DNA of 24,053 bases from Fimenecus sp964557975 (GTDB lineage Bacteria > Bacillota > Clostridia > Oscillospirales > Acutalibacteraceae), in the NCBI GenBank assembly GCA_964557975.1, contig CAZLCG010000027.1, forward strand, positions 1-24,053, written 5' to 3'. The translations under genes were made by a program, and so were the position numbers. Under the pieces are notes generated by a model that saw only the letters and a program-made list of their open reading frames with translations, was not told the DNA's origin and searched no databases. This document shows, in pieces, positions 5,883-15,256 of this stretch. The first letter of the stretch is position 1, and each line of letters opens with the position of its first letter.

Positions 5883-8800
5883 ATGCTGAATTTTGTCCTC
5901 GGCAGAAATCTAAGCGGTAAAACGGAATATGTAAGAAATCTGGTCGCAGACGGCGTAAGGTCGGGCGGCAGCGGATATGTTATTATCGTGCCCGAACAGT
6001 TTTCCTACGAAACGGAAAAAGCAATGCTCGAAAAGGTCGGCGCGGACGGTATGCAGAGGCTTGATGTTTTAAGCCTTTCAAGGCTTGCCGAGATCATACT
6101 CGAGCAGTGCGGTAAAAACAGCGTTAAGCCTCCTGTTGACGACGGCGTGCGGATTTTAAGCATGAGCCTCGCGCTTGACGCTCTTGAGGGCAGGCTTGAG
6201 GTCTTTAAAAAATATTCGTCCCGTCCCGCTCTGACCGAGGAGCTTATCTCTTTTGCTACCGAAATCAAGCAGTGCGGCGTTCAGGCGGACGAGCTTAAAA
6301 ATTTCGCCGACTCGATGAAGCAGTCCTCTTTAAAAAGCAAGCTGTCCGAGCTTTCTTTAATCATCTCTTTATATAATTCGATAATAGATAATTCATATTA
6401 CGACAGCAACGACGCGCTGACCCTGCTTTGCTCGGCGCTTGACGGTTATTGCTGGTTTGAAAACAGAACGGTCGTTATAGATGCCTTTACCCGTTTTACA
6501 AAGCAGGAGCTTTATGTTATTGAAAAGATTATAAGGCAGAGCGATAACGTGTACTTCACCTTCTGCACCGACGGGGTTAAAACGGAAGGTCTTTCGGTCT
6601 TTTCAAATGTTGAAAAGCAAATTGAGACGCTGAAAAATCTTGCCCGAAAAAACAATGTCGGTACAGCGAAGCCCGTAATTCTGAAGCCCTGCGAAAATAA
6701 GCGTGAAAAGTATCTTTCGATACTTGAAGAAAATATATTTGCGGACGGCAAAAGCTCTTTTGACTGCAAACCCGAATCAATAAAAATCTGTTCTGCGCCG
6801 ACAGGAACGGATGAATGTGAATTTGTCGCGCTTACAGTTAAAAAACTTCTGCGTGAGGGAAAAGCAAGATGCAGGGATATTATTGTATTTGAGCGCAAAA
6901 AGGATACCTACGACAGAAAACTCACCGCGGCTTTCCGCAAGTTCGGCGTGCCGTTTTTTGAGGATAAACGCCAGCCCGTTAATACTCAGCCGCTTGTTAT
7001 ATTCATAAACACTCTGCTTGAGGCGGCTGTCGAAGGCGTCTCGACGGACGTCCTTATGCGCCACCTTAAATCGGGGCTTTCATCTCTTTCGGAAACAGAG
7101 ATAGCAGAGCTTGAAAATTATGCCTTGATGTGGAAAATAAGCGCTTCGGGCTGGCAGAAGGATTTTACCGAAAATCCGAGGGGCTTCGGCACACCGTTTA
7201 ACGATTTCGACAGCATAACGCTTCAAAAGTTAAACGAATACCGAAAAAAAGCCGTCGAGCCCGTTTTGGCGTTCAGACGTGATTTTTCCGAGGCTCGGGG
7301 CGAAAAGAAAACCGAGGCGTTATATTCTTTTTTAGTAAAATCAAATGTCAGGCAAAGGCTTAAAGACCTTGCTTTGTCGCTTTTGTCGGACGGTAAGGAC
7401 GCGCTTTACGAGGAACAGGATACGGTATGGACGCTTGTTATTGATATGCTCGACAAGCTTTACCGTTCGTCGGTCGGCTCAAATATAAGCGTTAAGCGTT
7501 ACAGAGAGCTTTTTAACACTCTGCTTTTTGCAAGCGATATAGGCACTGTTCCGCAGGGGCTTGACAGCGTCACAATAGGCGCGGCAGACAGAACGCGCAC
7601 GGGCGGAAAAAAGTATGTGTTTATTGTGGGCGCGAATGCGGAGGTCTTTCCGCTTATGCCGTCGACAAAGGGGCTTTTGAACGACACAGAGAGAATATTT
7701 TTAAGAGAAAACGGCATAGAGCTTGCCAATACCGCCGAGTATAAGCTGACTGAGGAAAGGTTCTTTGCCTACCATGCTGTAACAACCGCTTGCGAAAAGC
7801 TGTTCGTAACCTATTCCGCGTCGGACGAATCGGGCGAGAGCCTTATGCCGTCCGAAATCGTAACGGAAATTACGGAAATTTTCCCGAATGCGGACTGCAC
7901 GGCGTTTGAAAATATTTCCGCAATAGACAGAGTTGAAAGCAAGCAGTCCGCATTTGAAATGCTTGCGAAAAATTACTGCGAAAAAAACGCCTTCGCCGCA
8001 GCCGCCGAGGAATTTTTTAAGTCGGACAGCGAATATGAGGGCAGGCTGTCGGCTTTAAAAAAGGCGGTCGAAAAAGCGCCGCAGTCAATTAAAAGCGCCG
8101 AAACCGCAACTGAGCTTTTCGGCAAAAATATGTATCTTTCCGCTTCCAAGGCGGAGACGTATTATAAATGCCCGTTTCAGTATTTCTGCCGTTACGGCAT
8201 TAAGGCCGAGCCCCGAAAAGAGGCGCAGATTGACGCCGCTTTGAGCGGAAGCATAATACATTTTGTGTTTGAAAAAATGCTCTCAGGCTTTTCAAAAAAG
8301 GAACTGCTGGAAATGCCCGACGGGGAGCTTTCAAAAGAAATTGACAAAATACTTAAAATTTATCTAAACGAAAATATGGGCGGCGGCGAGAATAAATCAA
8401 AGCGCTTTATAAAGCACTATGAAACGATAAGCCTGCAGACCTTTTCCATTCTTAAAAGAATGATTGAGGAGTTTAAATCAAGTGAGTTTACACCTGTTGA
8501 TTTTGAGCTTTCAATCGGTAACGACGGCGAGATTATGCCTTACGAATTAACGCTTTCCAACGGTTCTTCTCTTAAAATCAGCGGCTCGGTAGACAGGGTT
8601 GACACAATGGAAAAGGACGGTAAAAAATATCTCAGGGTCGTCGATTACAAGTCGGGCGGAAAGACCTTTAATCTTTATGACGTAATTGAGGGATTAAGCG
8701 CTCAAATGCTTATATATCTTTTTGCAATTGAGAAAAACGGCGCAAGCAAATACGGCGATATTATACCGAGCGGAGTGCTGTATATGTCGGCCAAGCCCGA

Positions 8801-9221
8801 AGCCGCCGACCTCGGCAGAAACGCTACTCAGCAGGAAATAGATAAAAAACGTCTAAAGAGCAACCGTATGAACGGCATTGTGTTAAACGATATGACAGTA
8901 ATTGAGGGTATGGAAAAGGACATAGGCGGGGTTTTTATTCCCGTTTCGGCAAATTCGGACGGCATTGTAAAGGGCAGCTTAATCACCGCGGAGGAATTTA
9001 ATAAGCTTCATAAAAGGGTGGACGGGCTTTTAAAAACGATGGTCGTTAATTTACAGTCGGGGCTTATTCCCGTTCTTCCCGCAGGGGAGGAAGCCTGTAA
9101 ATGGTGCGTCTACCGTTCGGTATGCGGGTATGAAACCGGCGACAGGCTTCGTGAAATTCCGAAGCTTAAAAACGATGAGGTTTTAAAAATTCTTGACGGG
9201 GAGGAAGATGAAATTGGCTGA
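5883..9221 (+). CDS. addB: ATP-dependent helicase/deoxyribonuclease subunit B, AddB
   Basis: AddB pairs with AddA in the helicase-nuclease that processes double-strand breaks and recognises Chi in Firmicutes, the counterpart of RecBCD. The 1112-residue protein has an N-terminal GRNLSGKT nucleotide loop (7-14), a long degenerate helicase body, and a C-terminal RecB-type nuclease domain: Asp/Lys in VVDYKSGG (D921, K923), with the iron-sulphur cysteines C763 in YYKCPF and C1072, C1075, C1081 in CKWCVYRSVC. This four-cysteine layout is the AddB hallmark. Length is slightly under that of B. subtilis AddB. GGGCGGAG precedes the ATG. The 3' end overlaps addA. Confidence 0.95.
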   Translation: MLNFVLGRNLSGKTEYVRNLVADGVRSGGSGYVIIVPEQFSYETEKAMLEKVGADGMQRLDVLSLSRLAEIILEQCGKNSVKPPVDDGVRILSMSLALDALEGRLEVFKKYSSRPALTEELISFATEIKQCGVQADELKNFADSMKQSSLKSKLSELSLIISLYNSIIDNSYYDSNDALTLLCSALDGYCWFENRTVVIDAFTRFTKQELYVIEKIIRQSDNVYFTFCTDGVKTEGLSVFSNVEKQIETLKNLARKNNVGTAKPVILKPCENKREKYLSILEENIFADGKSSFDCKPESIKICSAPTGTDECEFVALTVKKLLREGKARCRDIIVFERKKDTYDRKLTAAFRKFGVPFFEDKRQPVNTQPLVIFINTLLEAAVEGVSTDVLMRHLKSGLSSLSETEIAELENYALMWKISASGWQKDFTENPRGFGTPFNDFDSITLQKLNEYRKKAVEPVLAFRRDFSEARGEKKTEALYSFLVKSNVRQRLKDLALSLLSDGKDALYEEQDTVWTLVIDMLDKLYRSSVGSNISVKRYRELFNTLLFASDIGTVPQGLDSVTIGAADRTRTGGKKYVFIVGANAEVFPLMPSTKGLLNDTERIFLRENGIELANTAEYKLTEERFFAYHAVTTACEKLFVTYSASDESGESLMPSEIVTEITEIFPNADCTAFENISAIDRVESKQSAFEMLAKNYCEKNAFAAAAEEFFKSDSEYEGRLSALKKAVEKAPQSIKSAETATELFGKNMYLSASKAETYYKCPFQYFCRYGIKAEPRKEAQIDAALSGSIIHFVFEKMLSGFSKKELLEMPDGELSKEIDKILKIYLNENMGGGENKSKRFIKHYETISLQTFSILKRMIEEFKSSEFTPVDFELSIGNDGEIMPYELTLSNGSSLKISGSVDRVDTMEKDGKKYLRVVDYKSGGKTFNLYDVIEGLSAQMLIYLFAIEKNGASKYGDIIPSGVLYMSAKPEAADLGRNATQQEIDKKRLKSNRMNGIVLNDMTVIEGMEKDIGGVFIPVSANSDGIVKGSLITAEEFNKLHKRVDGLLKTMVVNLQSGLIPVLPAGEEACKWCVYRSVCGYETGDRLREIPKLKNDEVLKILDGEEDEIG

Positions 9222-12200
9222 CGTAAAATGGACTGACGAACAGAAAACCGTCATAAATTCGCTCGGCGGCAGTATGATCGTTTCCGCCGCCGCAGGCTCA
9301 GGCAAGACTGCCGTTCTTGTCGAGAGAATAATCAACCGTATTTGCAGTTCGGAGCGTCCGTGCGGCGTCGACAGGCTTTTGGTTGTTACCTTTACCCGCG
9401 CCGCCGCAAACGAAATGCGCTTAAAGCTGACGGCGGCTATAAAAAAGGAGATTAGCCTGCACCCCGAAAACAGATTTCTGAAAACCCAGCTTATGATGCT
9501 TCCCTTTGCGGAAATCTGCACTATGGATCAGTTCTTCAATAATCTTGTTAAGGATAATTTTCATGTGCTCGGCATTTCTCCCGATTACAGAATACTTAAC
9601 AGCGGCGAAATCGCGCTTCTCACAAACGAGGCTGCCGAGGAGGTGCTTGAGGAATACTACGATAATCCGAGCGAGGATTTTAAAACGCTTCTTGACGTTT
9701 TAGGGTGTGACAGGTCAGACGATAACCTCGTTGAGGTTATAAAAACTCTCAGCAGATATTCGTCCGCCTATCCCGAGCCCGAAAAGTGGCTGAACGGCAT
9801 TTTGCGCGGCTATCAGGGTGAGGATAAACCGCAGGACACGGAGTTCGGCAAGGTAATTCTTACAAAGGTATCGGATTATCTCGGCTGCGCAAAACAGCTC
9901 CTTTCAAATGCGAGGGAGCTTGTAAGCGGTATTGATGAGCTTGAAAGCATCAGAGCTGTTTTAATTGATGAAGCAAATCAGGCTGACGCGCTTCTTGAAA
10001 TCTGTAAAAAAAGCGAATGGAACAATCTCGTTGAAGCGCTCGGCAGCGTCAGCTTCGCGCGTTTCCCGACAATCAGAAACGAATATAAGGATTCATACGA
10101 AAAAATTTATTCCCAAGCCTTGAGGAACAAGGCAAAGGATATTGTTTCAAAGCTTTATCTTTCTGTGCCTGCAAACGAAGCCGAATATACGCAGGATGTA
10201 AAATTTCTCAATCCGGTCGTAAAGAAACTGATTGAGCTTGTTTTCTGCTATCAAAAAAAGATTTCGGAAAAAAAACAGGAGCAAAACGCCTATGATTTTA
10301 ACGACATCGAGCATCTTGCGCTGAAGCTTTTAATCGATGAAAATTCAAAGCCTACCGATACCGCGCTTGAATTAAGACAAAAATACGACGAGATTTTAAT
10401 AGACGAGTATCAGGACACAAATGAGGCGCAGGACGCTGTTTTCTGTGCGATTTCCGATGACATGAGCAATCTTTTTTTGGTAGGCGATGTAAAGCAGAGT
10501 ATTTACAGGTTCAGGCTCGCTATGCCTTCGGTTTTTCTCGGCAGAACAGAGCTTTGGAATAAATCCGAGGGAAAATACCCTATGTGCGTAAGCCTTGATA
10601 AAAATTTCCGAAGCCGCAAGGGCGTTCTCGACTCGGTTAATTACGTCTTTAAAAAGCTTATGTCCGTGCGTACGGGCGATATGGTTTATGACGGTAAGCA
10701 GGCGTTAAAGTCGGGCGCCGAATACGGGCAAACAGACGAATCTCCCGTTGAAATTGACGTTTTAAATAAAAAAGAAATGCCCGAGGGTTATTCGGAAACG
10801 GTATTTATTGCCGACAGAATAGAAAGCCTTTTATCCTCGGGGATGACCGTTAAGCAAAAGGACGGCTCTCAAAAGCCCCTGTCTTACAGAGATATATGCG
10901 TCCTTATCAGGACTAAAAAAATCGGCTCGGAGCTGTGCGAAATATTAAAACGCAGGGATATACCGACTTATTTTGAGGAATCGCAGGGCTTTTTTGAGAA
11001 CACTGAGGTCTCCGTTATTCTGTCCTTTCTCGATATTCTTGACAACCCTCTTCAGGATGTTCCGCTTTTATGCGTTTTAATGTCTCCGATTTTCGGCTTT
11101 ACTGCGGATGATATAGCAAAAATACGAATTGCCGAAAGAAGCGCAAAGCTCTATTACGCGGTTATGAAATGCGAACTGCCGAAGGCAAAGCTGTTCTTAA
11201 ATCAGTATAACGAATTTAAGCGTTTAAGCACCGTGCTTGATACGCAGAGCCTGATAGAAACAATATACGAGGAAAGCGGATACCTTTCAATCATTTCGGC
11301 TTTGAAAAACGGCGAAATAAGGAAGCTTAATCTTATGATGCTCGTTAAATATGCGCAGGATTATGAGAACTGCGGCAAATCGGGTCTTTCGGGGTTTATA
11401 CGCTATATAAACAGGCTCAGGGAAAATGAAAGCGACTTAAAAAAAGCGGGCTCCGCCTCGGAATATGCCGACGTTGTCAGAATAATGACCGTTCATAAAA
11501 GCAAGGGGCTTGAATTTCCCGTTGTTATTCTCTCGGACCTCGGCAGAACCGGAAGAAGCATTACCGACAGCCTTGTAATCCACGAAAAAACAGGCGTCGG
11601 GCTCAAGGTATGCGATAAGAAGAACTTTAAAAAATATAATACCGTTCAGTATGAGGCTTCAAAAACTCTCTGTACGCTGAGCGACTGCTCTGAGGAGCTT
11701 AGAATACTTTACGTCGCCATGACAAGGGCTAAAGAAAAACTCATTATGACCGCAGCGGTAACGGATATTGACAAGGCGGCGGCGTCAGCGGCGGCAGACT
11801 GCGTCGGCGATGAAATTCATTCGGTTTCTGTCGAGAAAGCTCCGTCGCTTATATCGCTATTACTGACGGCTTTTATGCGCCATCCCGATGCGTCCGAACT
11901 GAGAAAAGCGGCAGGATATGCGGGAGAATATGATTTAACATCGGATTTTCCGTTGGATATAAATTTGATTTACGACGGCTTTGAAACACAAGAACCCGAA
12001 GCTCGCGGAATGAACGCAGAACCGAAAGCCGATGAAAAAATAACGGAGGAAATCAGGAAAAGAACGGAGTATAAATATCCTTACGGTGAGCTTGCCTTCT
12101 GCGCGACAAAGAAATCGGCTTCTTCCTTTAACGAAGCATCGGTAAACGCCGATTTCTTCGCCTGCGCCGTTCCGTCGTTTGCGGAAAGCTCGGGGCTTAC

Positions 12201-12711
12201 CGCGGCGGGCAGGGGAACTGCCGTTCACAGGTTTATGGAGGTCTGTGATTTTAAAGCGGCAAAAGAAAGCTTTGAAGATGAGAGAGAAAGGCTTGTCAAT
12301 ACGCGCAAATTAACGCCCGAGCAGGCGGCGGCTATCCCAAAGGATTATGTTACGGGCTTTTTTAACAGTTCTCTTTATGCAAGAATAGAAAACTCCGAAA
12401 AGGTAATGCGCGAAAGAAAATTTACGGTTTACGTTCCGCTGAGCTTTGCCAATCCCGAGCTTGAAACGGATTTTTCCGATGAGAGGGTGCTTATTCAGGG
12501 CGTTATAGACTGCGCGTTTTTCGAGGACGGCGAGCTTGTTGTGCTTGACTATAAGACCGACAGGGTAAAAAGCGCGGACGAGCTTGTTAACCGTTATCTC
12601 CGTCAGCTTGAAATTTACAAAATCGCCGCTGAGCAGTCCTTCGGCGTCAGGGTTAAAGAAACTCTGCTCTATTCCCTTTATTTGGGTGAAGAAAAACGTA
12701 TTGATATTTAA
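9208..12711 (+). CDS. addA: ATP-dependent helicase/nuclease subunit A, AddA
   Basis: AddA is the UvrD-like motor and nuclease subunit of AddAB. Motifs in order: Walker A AAAGSGKT (27-34), VTFTRAAANEMR, Walker B ILIDEYQDT (D399, E400), LVGDVKQSIYRFR, VRIMTVHKSKGLEFPVV, and LYVAMTRAKEKL. The C-terminal nuclease has GRGTAVHRFME, GVIDC and LDYKTD (D1114, K1116) followed by a QLEIY segment. The ATG at 9208 overlaps addB by 14 bases; its GGGAGG (9199-9204) is only three bases upstream, so the TTG at 9214 with better spacing is an alternative start. Translation is probably coupled to addB. No clear terminator lies between this gene and the opposing anti-sigma gene. Confidence 0.96.
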   Translation: MKLADVKWTDEQKTVINSLGGSMIVSAAAGSGKTAVLVERIINRICSSERPCGVDRLLVVTFTRAAANEMRLKLTAAIKKEISLHPENRFLKTQLMMLPFAEICTMDQFFNNLVKDNFHVLGISPDYRILNSGEIALLTNEAAEEVLEEYYDNPSEDFKTLLDVLGCDRSDDNLVEVIKTLSRYSSAYPEPEKWLNGILRGYQGEDKPQDTEFGKVILTKVSDYLGCAKQLLSNARELVSGIDELESIRAVLIDEANQADALLEICKKSEWNNLVEALGSVSFARFPTIRNEYKDSYEKIYSQALRNKAKDIVSKLYLSVPANEAEYTQDVKFLNPVVKKLIELVFCYQKKISEKKQEQNAYDFNDIEHLALKLLIDENSKPTDTALELRQKYDEILIDEYQDTNEAQDAVFCAISDDMSNLFLVGDVKQSIYRFRLAMPSVFLGRTELWNKSEGKYPMCVSLDKNFRSRKGVLDSVNYVFKKLMSVRTGDMVYDGKQALKSGAEYGQTDESPVEIDVLNKKEMPEGYSETVFIADRIESLLSSGMTVKQKDGSQKPLSYRDICVLIRTKKIGSELCEILKRRDIPTYFEESQGFFENTEVSVILSFLDILDNPLQDVPLLCVLMSPIFGFTADDIAKIRIAERSAKLYYAVMKCELPKAKLFLNQYNEFKRLSTVLDTQSLIETIYEESGYLSIISALKNGEIRKLNLMMLVKYAQDYENCGKSGLSGFIRYINRLRENESDLKKAGSASEYADVVRIMTVHKSKGLEFPVVILSDLGRTGRSITDSLVIHEKTGVGLKVCDKKNFKKYNTVQYEASKTLCTLSDCSEELRILYVAMTRAKEKLIMTAAVTDIDKAAASAAADCVGDEIHSVSVEKAPSLISLLLTAFMRHPDASELRKAAGYAGEYDLTSDFPLDINLIYDGFETQEPEARGMNAEPKADEKITEEIRKRTEYKYPYGELAFCATKKSASSFNEASVNADFFACAVPSFAESSGLTAAGRGTAVHRFMEVCDFKAAKESFEDERERLVNTRKLTPEQAAAIPKDYVTGFFNSSLYARIENSEKVMRERKFTVYVPLSFANPELETDFSDERVLIQGVIDCAFFEDGELVVLDYKTDRVKSADELVNRYLRQLEIYKIAAEQSFGVRVKETLLYSLYLGEEKRIDI

Positions 12712-12756
12712 AGTTCGGATTAAACGGTATGTTACAGTACCCGCAGCATAATTTGT

Positions 12757-13671
12757 CTAAGGCTCGGCTTCGGCTTCGGTTTCAGTACTGTTTTTTGTTG
12801 CGTATGAAATAATCTTTTTTGCGGCGTCCTTACCTATTTTAAACGAATATTCGCAGCCAAAGGCATTTGTCCGAATATATCCGTCAGCCGTTACTCCGAA
12901 GCTCATATTATATAAGCCGAGAGCGTCAGAGGTAAGATAAAAGTCTATCTGCTTTCCGTCAAAATATTTCCGCTTGCCGTCAGCATCCTCATTTATATAT
13001 TCTGCGTCTCTGCAGCTGTTTAGAATTTCCCAAATATAGGCGTCGTCCCGAAGGATAAATTCGCCTTTATCGATTCCGTTATCAGTTAACGTAAAGCGGT
13101 TAAAGCTTACATATTTTTCAAGACTGTAAGCGTCCAGCATTTCTCCGAGATTGTCGGGAGGAGCGGAATTGTATGCTTCGGCAGGGTAGTATTCATCACC
13201 TAACCTGACAGCAACGATATATTCCTTTGAAACACCGTCGATTTCAAAAACCTCAACAGATATTTGATGGGTTTCTTCCGTAAATGAATCGTAACCGCTC
13301 GCATTACATGTGCCGAGAGAGTTCCCTATCAACGAAGCGTCAACAGGTCTGTCGCTTAAATTGTATTTTTGTCCGTTAAAAATAACGGATGAATATTTTT
13401 CGGGAAGTGTTCTGTATTCCCAAGGCAAGATAACGTCGGCTTCGCCGACAGTGCTGTATTCGCTCTCAAACCCCTCTGTTGGGAAAAGCGGTTTGATGTT
13501 TACGCTGTTTTTATATAATAAAGAGCCGATAATAATCATGCTCCCAAAGCATGCGGCCGCCGCTGCCCACTTAGCCCGGCTTTTTCTTTTCTTTTTCGGC
13601 GTCTTGTCTGCGGCTTCAACATACTTAAGGTCGGTGAGTTCCATTTTATCTAACAATTCGCTTCCTCTCAT
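12757..13671 (-). CDS. Membrane-anchored anti-sigma factor
   Basis: The 304-residue protein has a short cytoplasmic N-terminus (LLDKMELTDLKYVEAA, then a basic run KKKRKSR at 26-32), one transmembrane helix (about 35-53, ending SLLY) and a long extracytoplasmic domain of unknown fold. This layout matches anti-sigma factors paired with ECF sigma factors in Ruminococcus-type clostridia. Its ATG overlaps the stop of the sigma gene (ATGA), with GGAGGGG inside the sigma gene as ribosome site, so the two are translationally coupled. The outer domain probably senses an envelope signal. The C-terminus ends in an acidic repeat (ETEAEAEP) encoded by repeated CGGCTT units. Function is inferred from topology and coupling. 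Confidence 0.75.
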   Translation of the reverse strand: MRGSELLDKMELTDLKYVEAADKTPKKKRKSRAKWAAAAACFGSMIIIGSLLYKNSVNIKPLFPTEGFESEYSTVGEADVILPWEYRTLPEKYSSVIFNGQKYNLSDRPVDASLIGNSLGTCNASGYDSFTEETHQISVEVFEIDGVSKEYIVAVRLGDEYYPAEAYNSAPPDNLGEMLDAYSLEKYVSFNRFTLTDNGIDKGEFILRDDAYIWEILNSCRDAEYINEDADGKRKYFDGKQIDFYLTSDALGLYNMSFGVTADGYIRTNAFGCEYSFKIGKDAAKKIISYATKNSTETEAEAEP

Positions 13672-14228
13672 AATGTGTACCCCTCCTTTTCGAGATATTC
13701 CCGAAGTCCGTTACGGCATCGAAAAAGCGTAGTTTTAACCTTGCTCTCCGATATTGAAAAGCGCTCGGAGATATCGGCAACGGAGTCCAAATACCAATAC
13801 CGACGCAAAAAGATATTTCGCTTTTCCTCATTAAGAGTACCGAGATAATTGTTGAGCGCTTCTTTAAAAACCATATCGTCTATAAGGCACTCGGTGTCGT
13901 CGGGGGAGGGAATGCACTGCTCCATTTCCGTGCTTAGCTCACATATAAACGCACTGCGCTTAAGACGGCTTCTGTCACGGCAGACATTAAGAGAAATATG
14001 CCTTGTGATTTTGCAGAGGAAAGCAAACAGATAATTTTTCGGCTCATGCGGAGGGATCGAGTTCCATGCTTTAATATATGTATCGTTTTCACATTCCTCG
14101 GCGGTTTGCCAATCATTTACAATACTGTTTGCCAAAGAGCGAAGCCGATAACCGAATTTATCGGCGGTTTGTTTAATAGCATCCTCATCGCGGGCTAAAT
14201 ACAACTCGACAATTTTGCCGTCATCCAT
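13668..14228 (-). CDS. ECF-type RNA polymerase sigma factor
   Basis: The product, 186 residues from the chosen start, has sigma region 2 (FGYRLRSLANSIVNDWQTAE, then DTYIKAWNSIPPHEPKNYLF, the region 2.3-2.4 pattern with W and P) and region 4 (LNEEKRNIFLRRYWYLDSVADISERFSISESKVKTTLFRCRNGLREYL, a helix-turn-helix). Region 3 is missing, as in ECF sigma factors. Two ATGs lie near the ribosome site AAGGAG: the first (14237) directly abuts it, while the second (14228) is nine bases away, so the second was chosen. It is followed by its anti-sigma gene with a four-base overlap. The target genes and its own promoter were not identified. Confidence 0.85.
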   Translation of the reverse strand: MDDGKIVELYLARDEDAIKQTADKFGYRLRSLANSIVNDWQTAEECENDTYIKAWNSIPPHEPKNYLFAFLCKITRHISLNVCRDRSRLKRSAFICELSTEMEQCIPSPDDTECLIDDMVFKEALNNYLGTLNEEKRNIFLRRYWYLDSVADISERFSISESKVKTTLFRCRNGLREYLEKEGYTL

Positions 14229-15091
14229 AAACGTCATCTCCTTATCCTTATATAAAAATAGTAGAAAGCAATTCAGAATTCTGATGTATAGAATGACCTA
14301 AAACCGCATGATGGTTATATTTTCAGCACTTTATCGTTGTGAGAACAATCCGAAATTTCGATGTCTTGGTGTCCGGATTTCTTATGTTAATATAAAATAA
14401 TACGGACAAATATTATAAGGAAATACCATCCATACAAAAGCGTAAAATGAGGTTGTCCTAAATTACTTTTGTGGGAGTGATAACATCGCCCTGTGCTTCT
14501 GTGTATCGTCTTATTTGCGGTGCTGAAATAGTGCCCGACTTTACAAAGCCAGCTTATGCAGCGATATGAGAAGATGCAAGCGAGAATATGAAAAGCCTTT
14601 TAAATACAGGCTTCTTCCATACCTCTATAAGCAATTACAAGAAGTTATAAGACGATTTCCGTCTATAAAATCAATAAAAAATACCCTATCCTTACATTTA
14701 TAAACACCGTTTGAAGCGCGCAGGTTACACATCTGCGGAAATTAATTATATGCGCCGTAACAAAGCTTATAACGCTGTGTTACTCTGTTATTGGATGAAA
14801 TGCCGTAAACCGTCTGCGTTACGAACTTAAATTTCGGCTTTTTCAAATTTTTTGAGATCTTTTCGGAAAATTTAAAAATATCTATTTTAATTTCATATCC
14901 CGATCTGTTATAATCGGTTATGCAAAAGCGCCCCTTGGTATGGTTTGTTTTCTTTATTTAATTATAACATTTTTTATAACATTTTTTTGGTGAATTTGCT
15001 TTTTTGTTGCCTTTTTCTGTCTTTTTATTTGTTTCTTTTGCATTTCCCGTCTGAAACAAAAAATGGGGAAACTCAAAAAATTGATTTCCCC
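14229..15091. other. Long gap without an intact gene
   Basis: About 0.86 kb contains no complete gene. It holds the 12-bp palindrome TCAGAATTCTGA (14273-14284) upstream of the sigma gene, AATCCG/CGGATT arms (14347-14352, 14374-14379) enclosing the palindrome CGAAATTTCG (14351-14360), a decayed two-frame ORF (14527-14830), T-rich sequence with the direct repeat TTATAACATTTTTT near 14960-14990, and the inverted repeat GGGGAAA (15065-15071)/TTTCCCC (15085-15091) ending just before the tRNA-Gly promoter. Confidence 0.6.
14527..14830 (+). pseudogene. Decayed gene split over two reading frames
   Basis: One frame (14527-14703) reads like a basic helical protein (KREYEKPFKYRLLPYLYKQL, then QEVIRRFPSIKS). 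A second frame, open from about 14678 to a stop at 14828-14830, continues in the same style (YKHRLKRAGYTSAEINYMRR, then NKAYNAVLLCYWMKCRKP). The overlap of about 20 bases suggests one gene broken by a frameshift near 14680-14700. The first ATG (14566) has no good ribosome site. I do not recognise the family; the high Arg/Lys/Tyr content is like small proteins of mobile elements. Low confidence. Confidence 0.35.
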
Positions 15092-15120
15092 TTGACATTC
15101 GTCCGCTTTTTTGGTAATAT
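15092..15120 (+). promoter_or_regulatory. Strong promoter of tRNA-Gly
   Basis: A perfect TTGACA (15092-15097) and TAATAT (15115-15120) are 17 bases apart, with TGG before the -10. Transcription would start about 10 bases before the tRNA. Confidence 0.9.
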
Positions 15121-15136
15121 AAATGCCGTTGAAACT

Positions 15137-15211
15137 GCGGGTGTAGTTCAATGGTTAGAATTCCAGCCTTCCAAGCTGGCTGTGTGGGTTCGATTCCCAT
15201 CACCCGCTCCA
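15137..15211 (+). tRNA. tRNA-Gly (anticodon TCC)
   Basis: Acceptor arms GCGGGTG (15137-15143) and CACCCGC (15201-15207) are followed by discriminator T and an encoded CCA (15209-15211). The anticodon stem CCAGC/GCTGG encloses CTTCCAA, with anticodon TCC at 15170-15172; the T-loop is GTTCGATTC. An integrase gene pointing toward this tRNA starts the foreign region downstream, so its 3' end is the likely attB target. The tRNA itself remains intact. Confidence 0.97.
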
Positions 15212-15256
15212 AAAGGAAAAACCTTGTATTTTCAATGAATACAAGGTTTTTCCTTT
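15212..15256 (+). terminator. Long hairpin directly after tRNA-Gly
   Basis: A perfect 19-bp inverted repeat (15212-15230 with 15238-15256) with a 7-base loop begins at the base after the tRNA CCA. The T-run (15247-15251) lies inside the 3' arm and the hairpin is followed by ATTAT. It should act as terminator for the tRNA and may be part of, or border, the attachment site. Confidence 0.8.

Noticed and set aside
12734..12791. Terminator between addA and the anti-sigma gene
   Set aside because: ACAGTAC and GTACTGT can pair and T follow, but the loop is 44 bases and the 3' arm is within coding sequence; too weak to call.
14945..15238. ORFs on both strands over tRNA-Gly and its promoter
   Set aside because: They read through the tRNA (for example ERVMGIEPTQPAWKAG on the minus strand) and low-complexity T-rich DNA; no ribosome sites.
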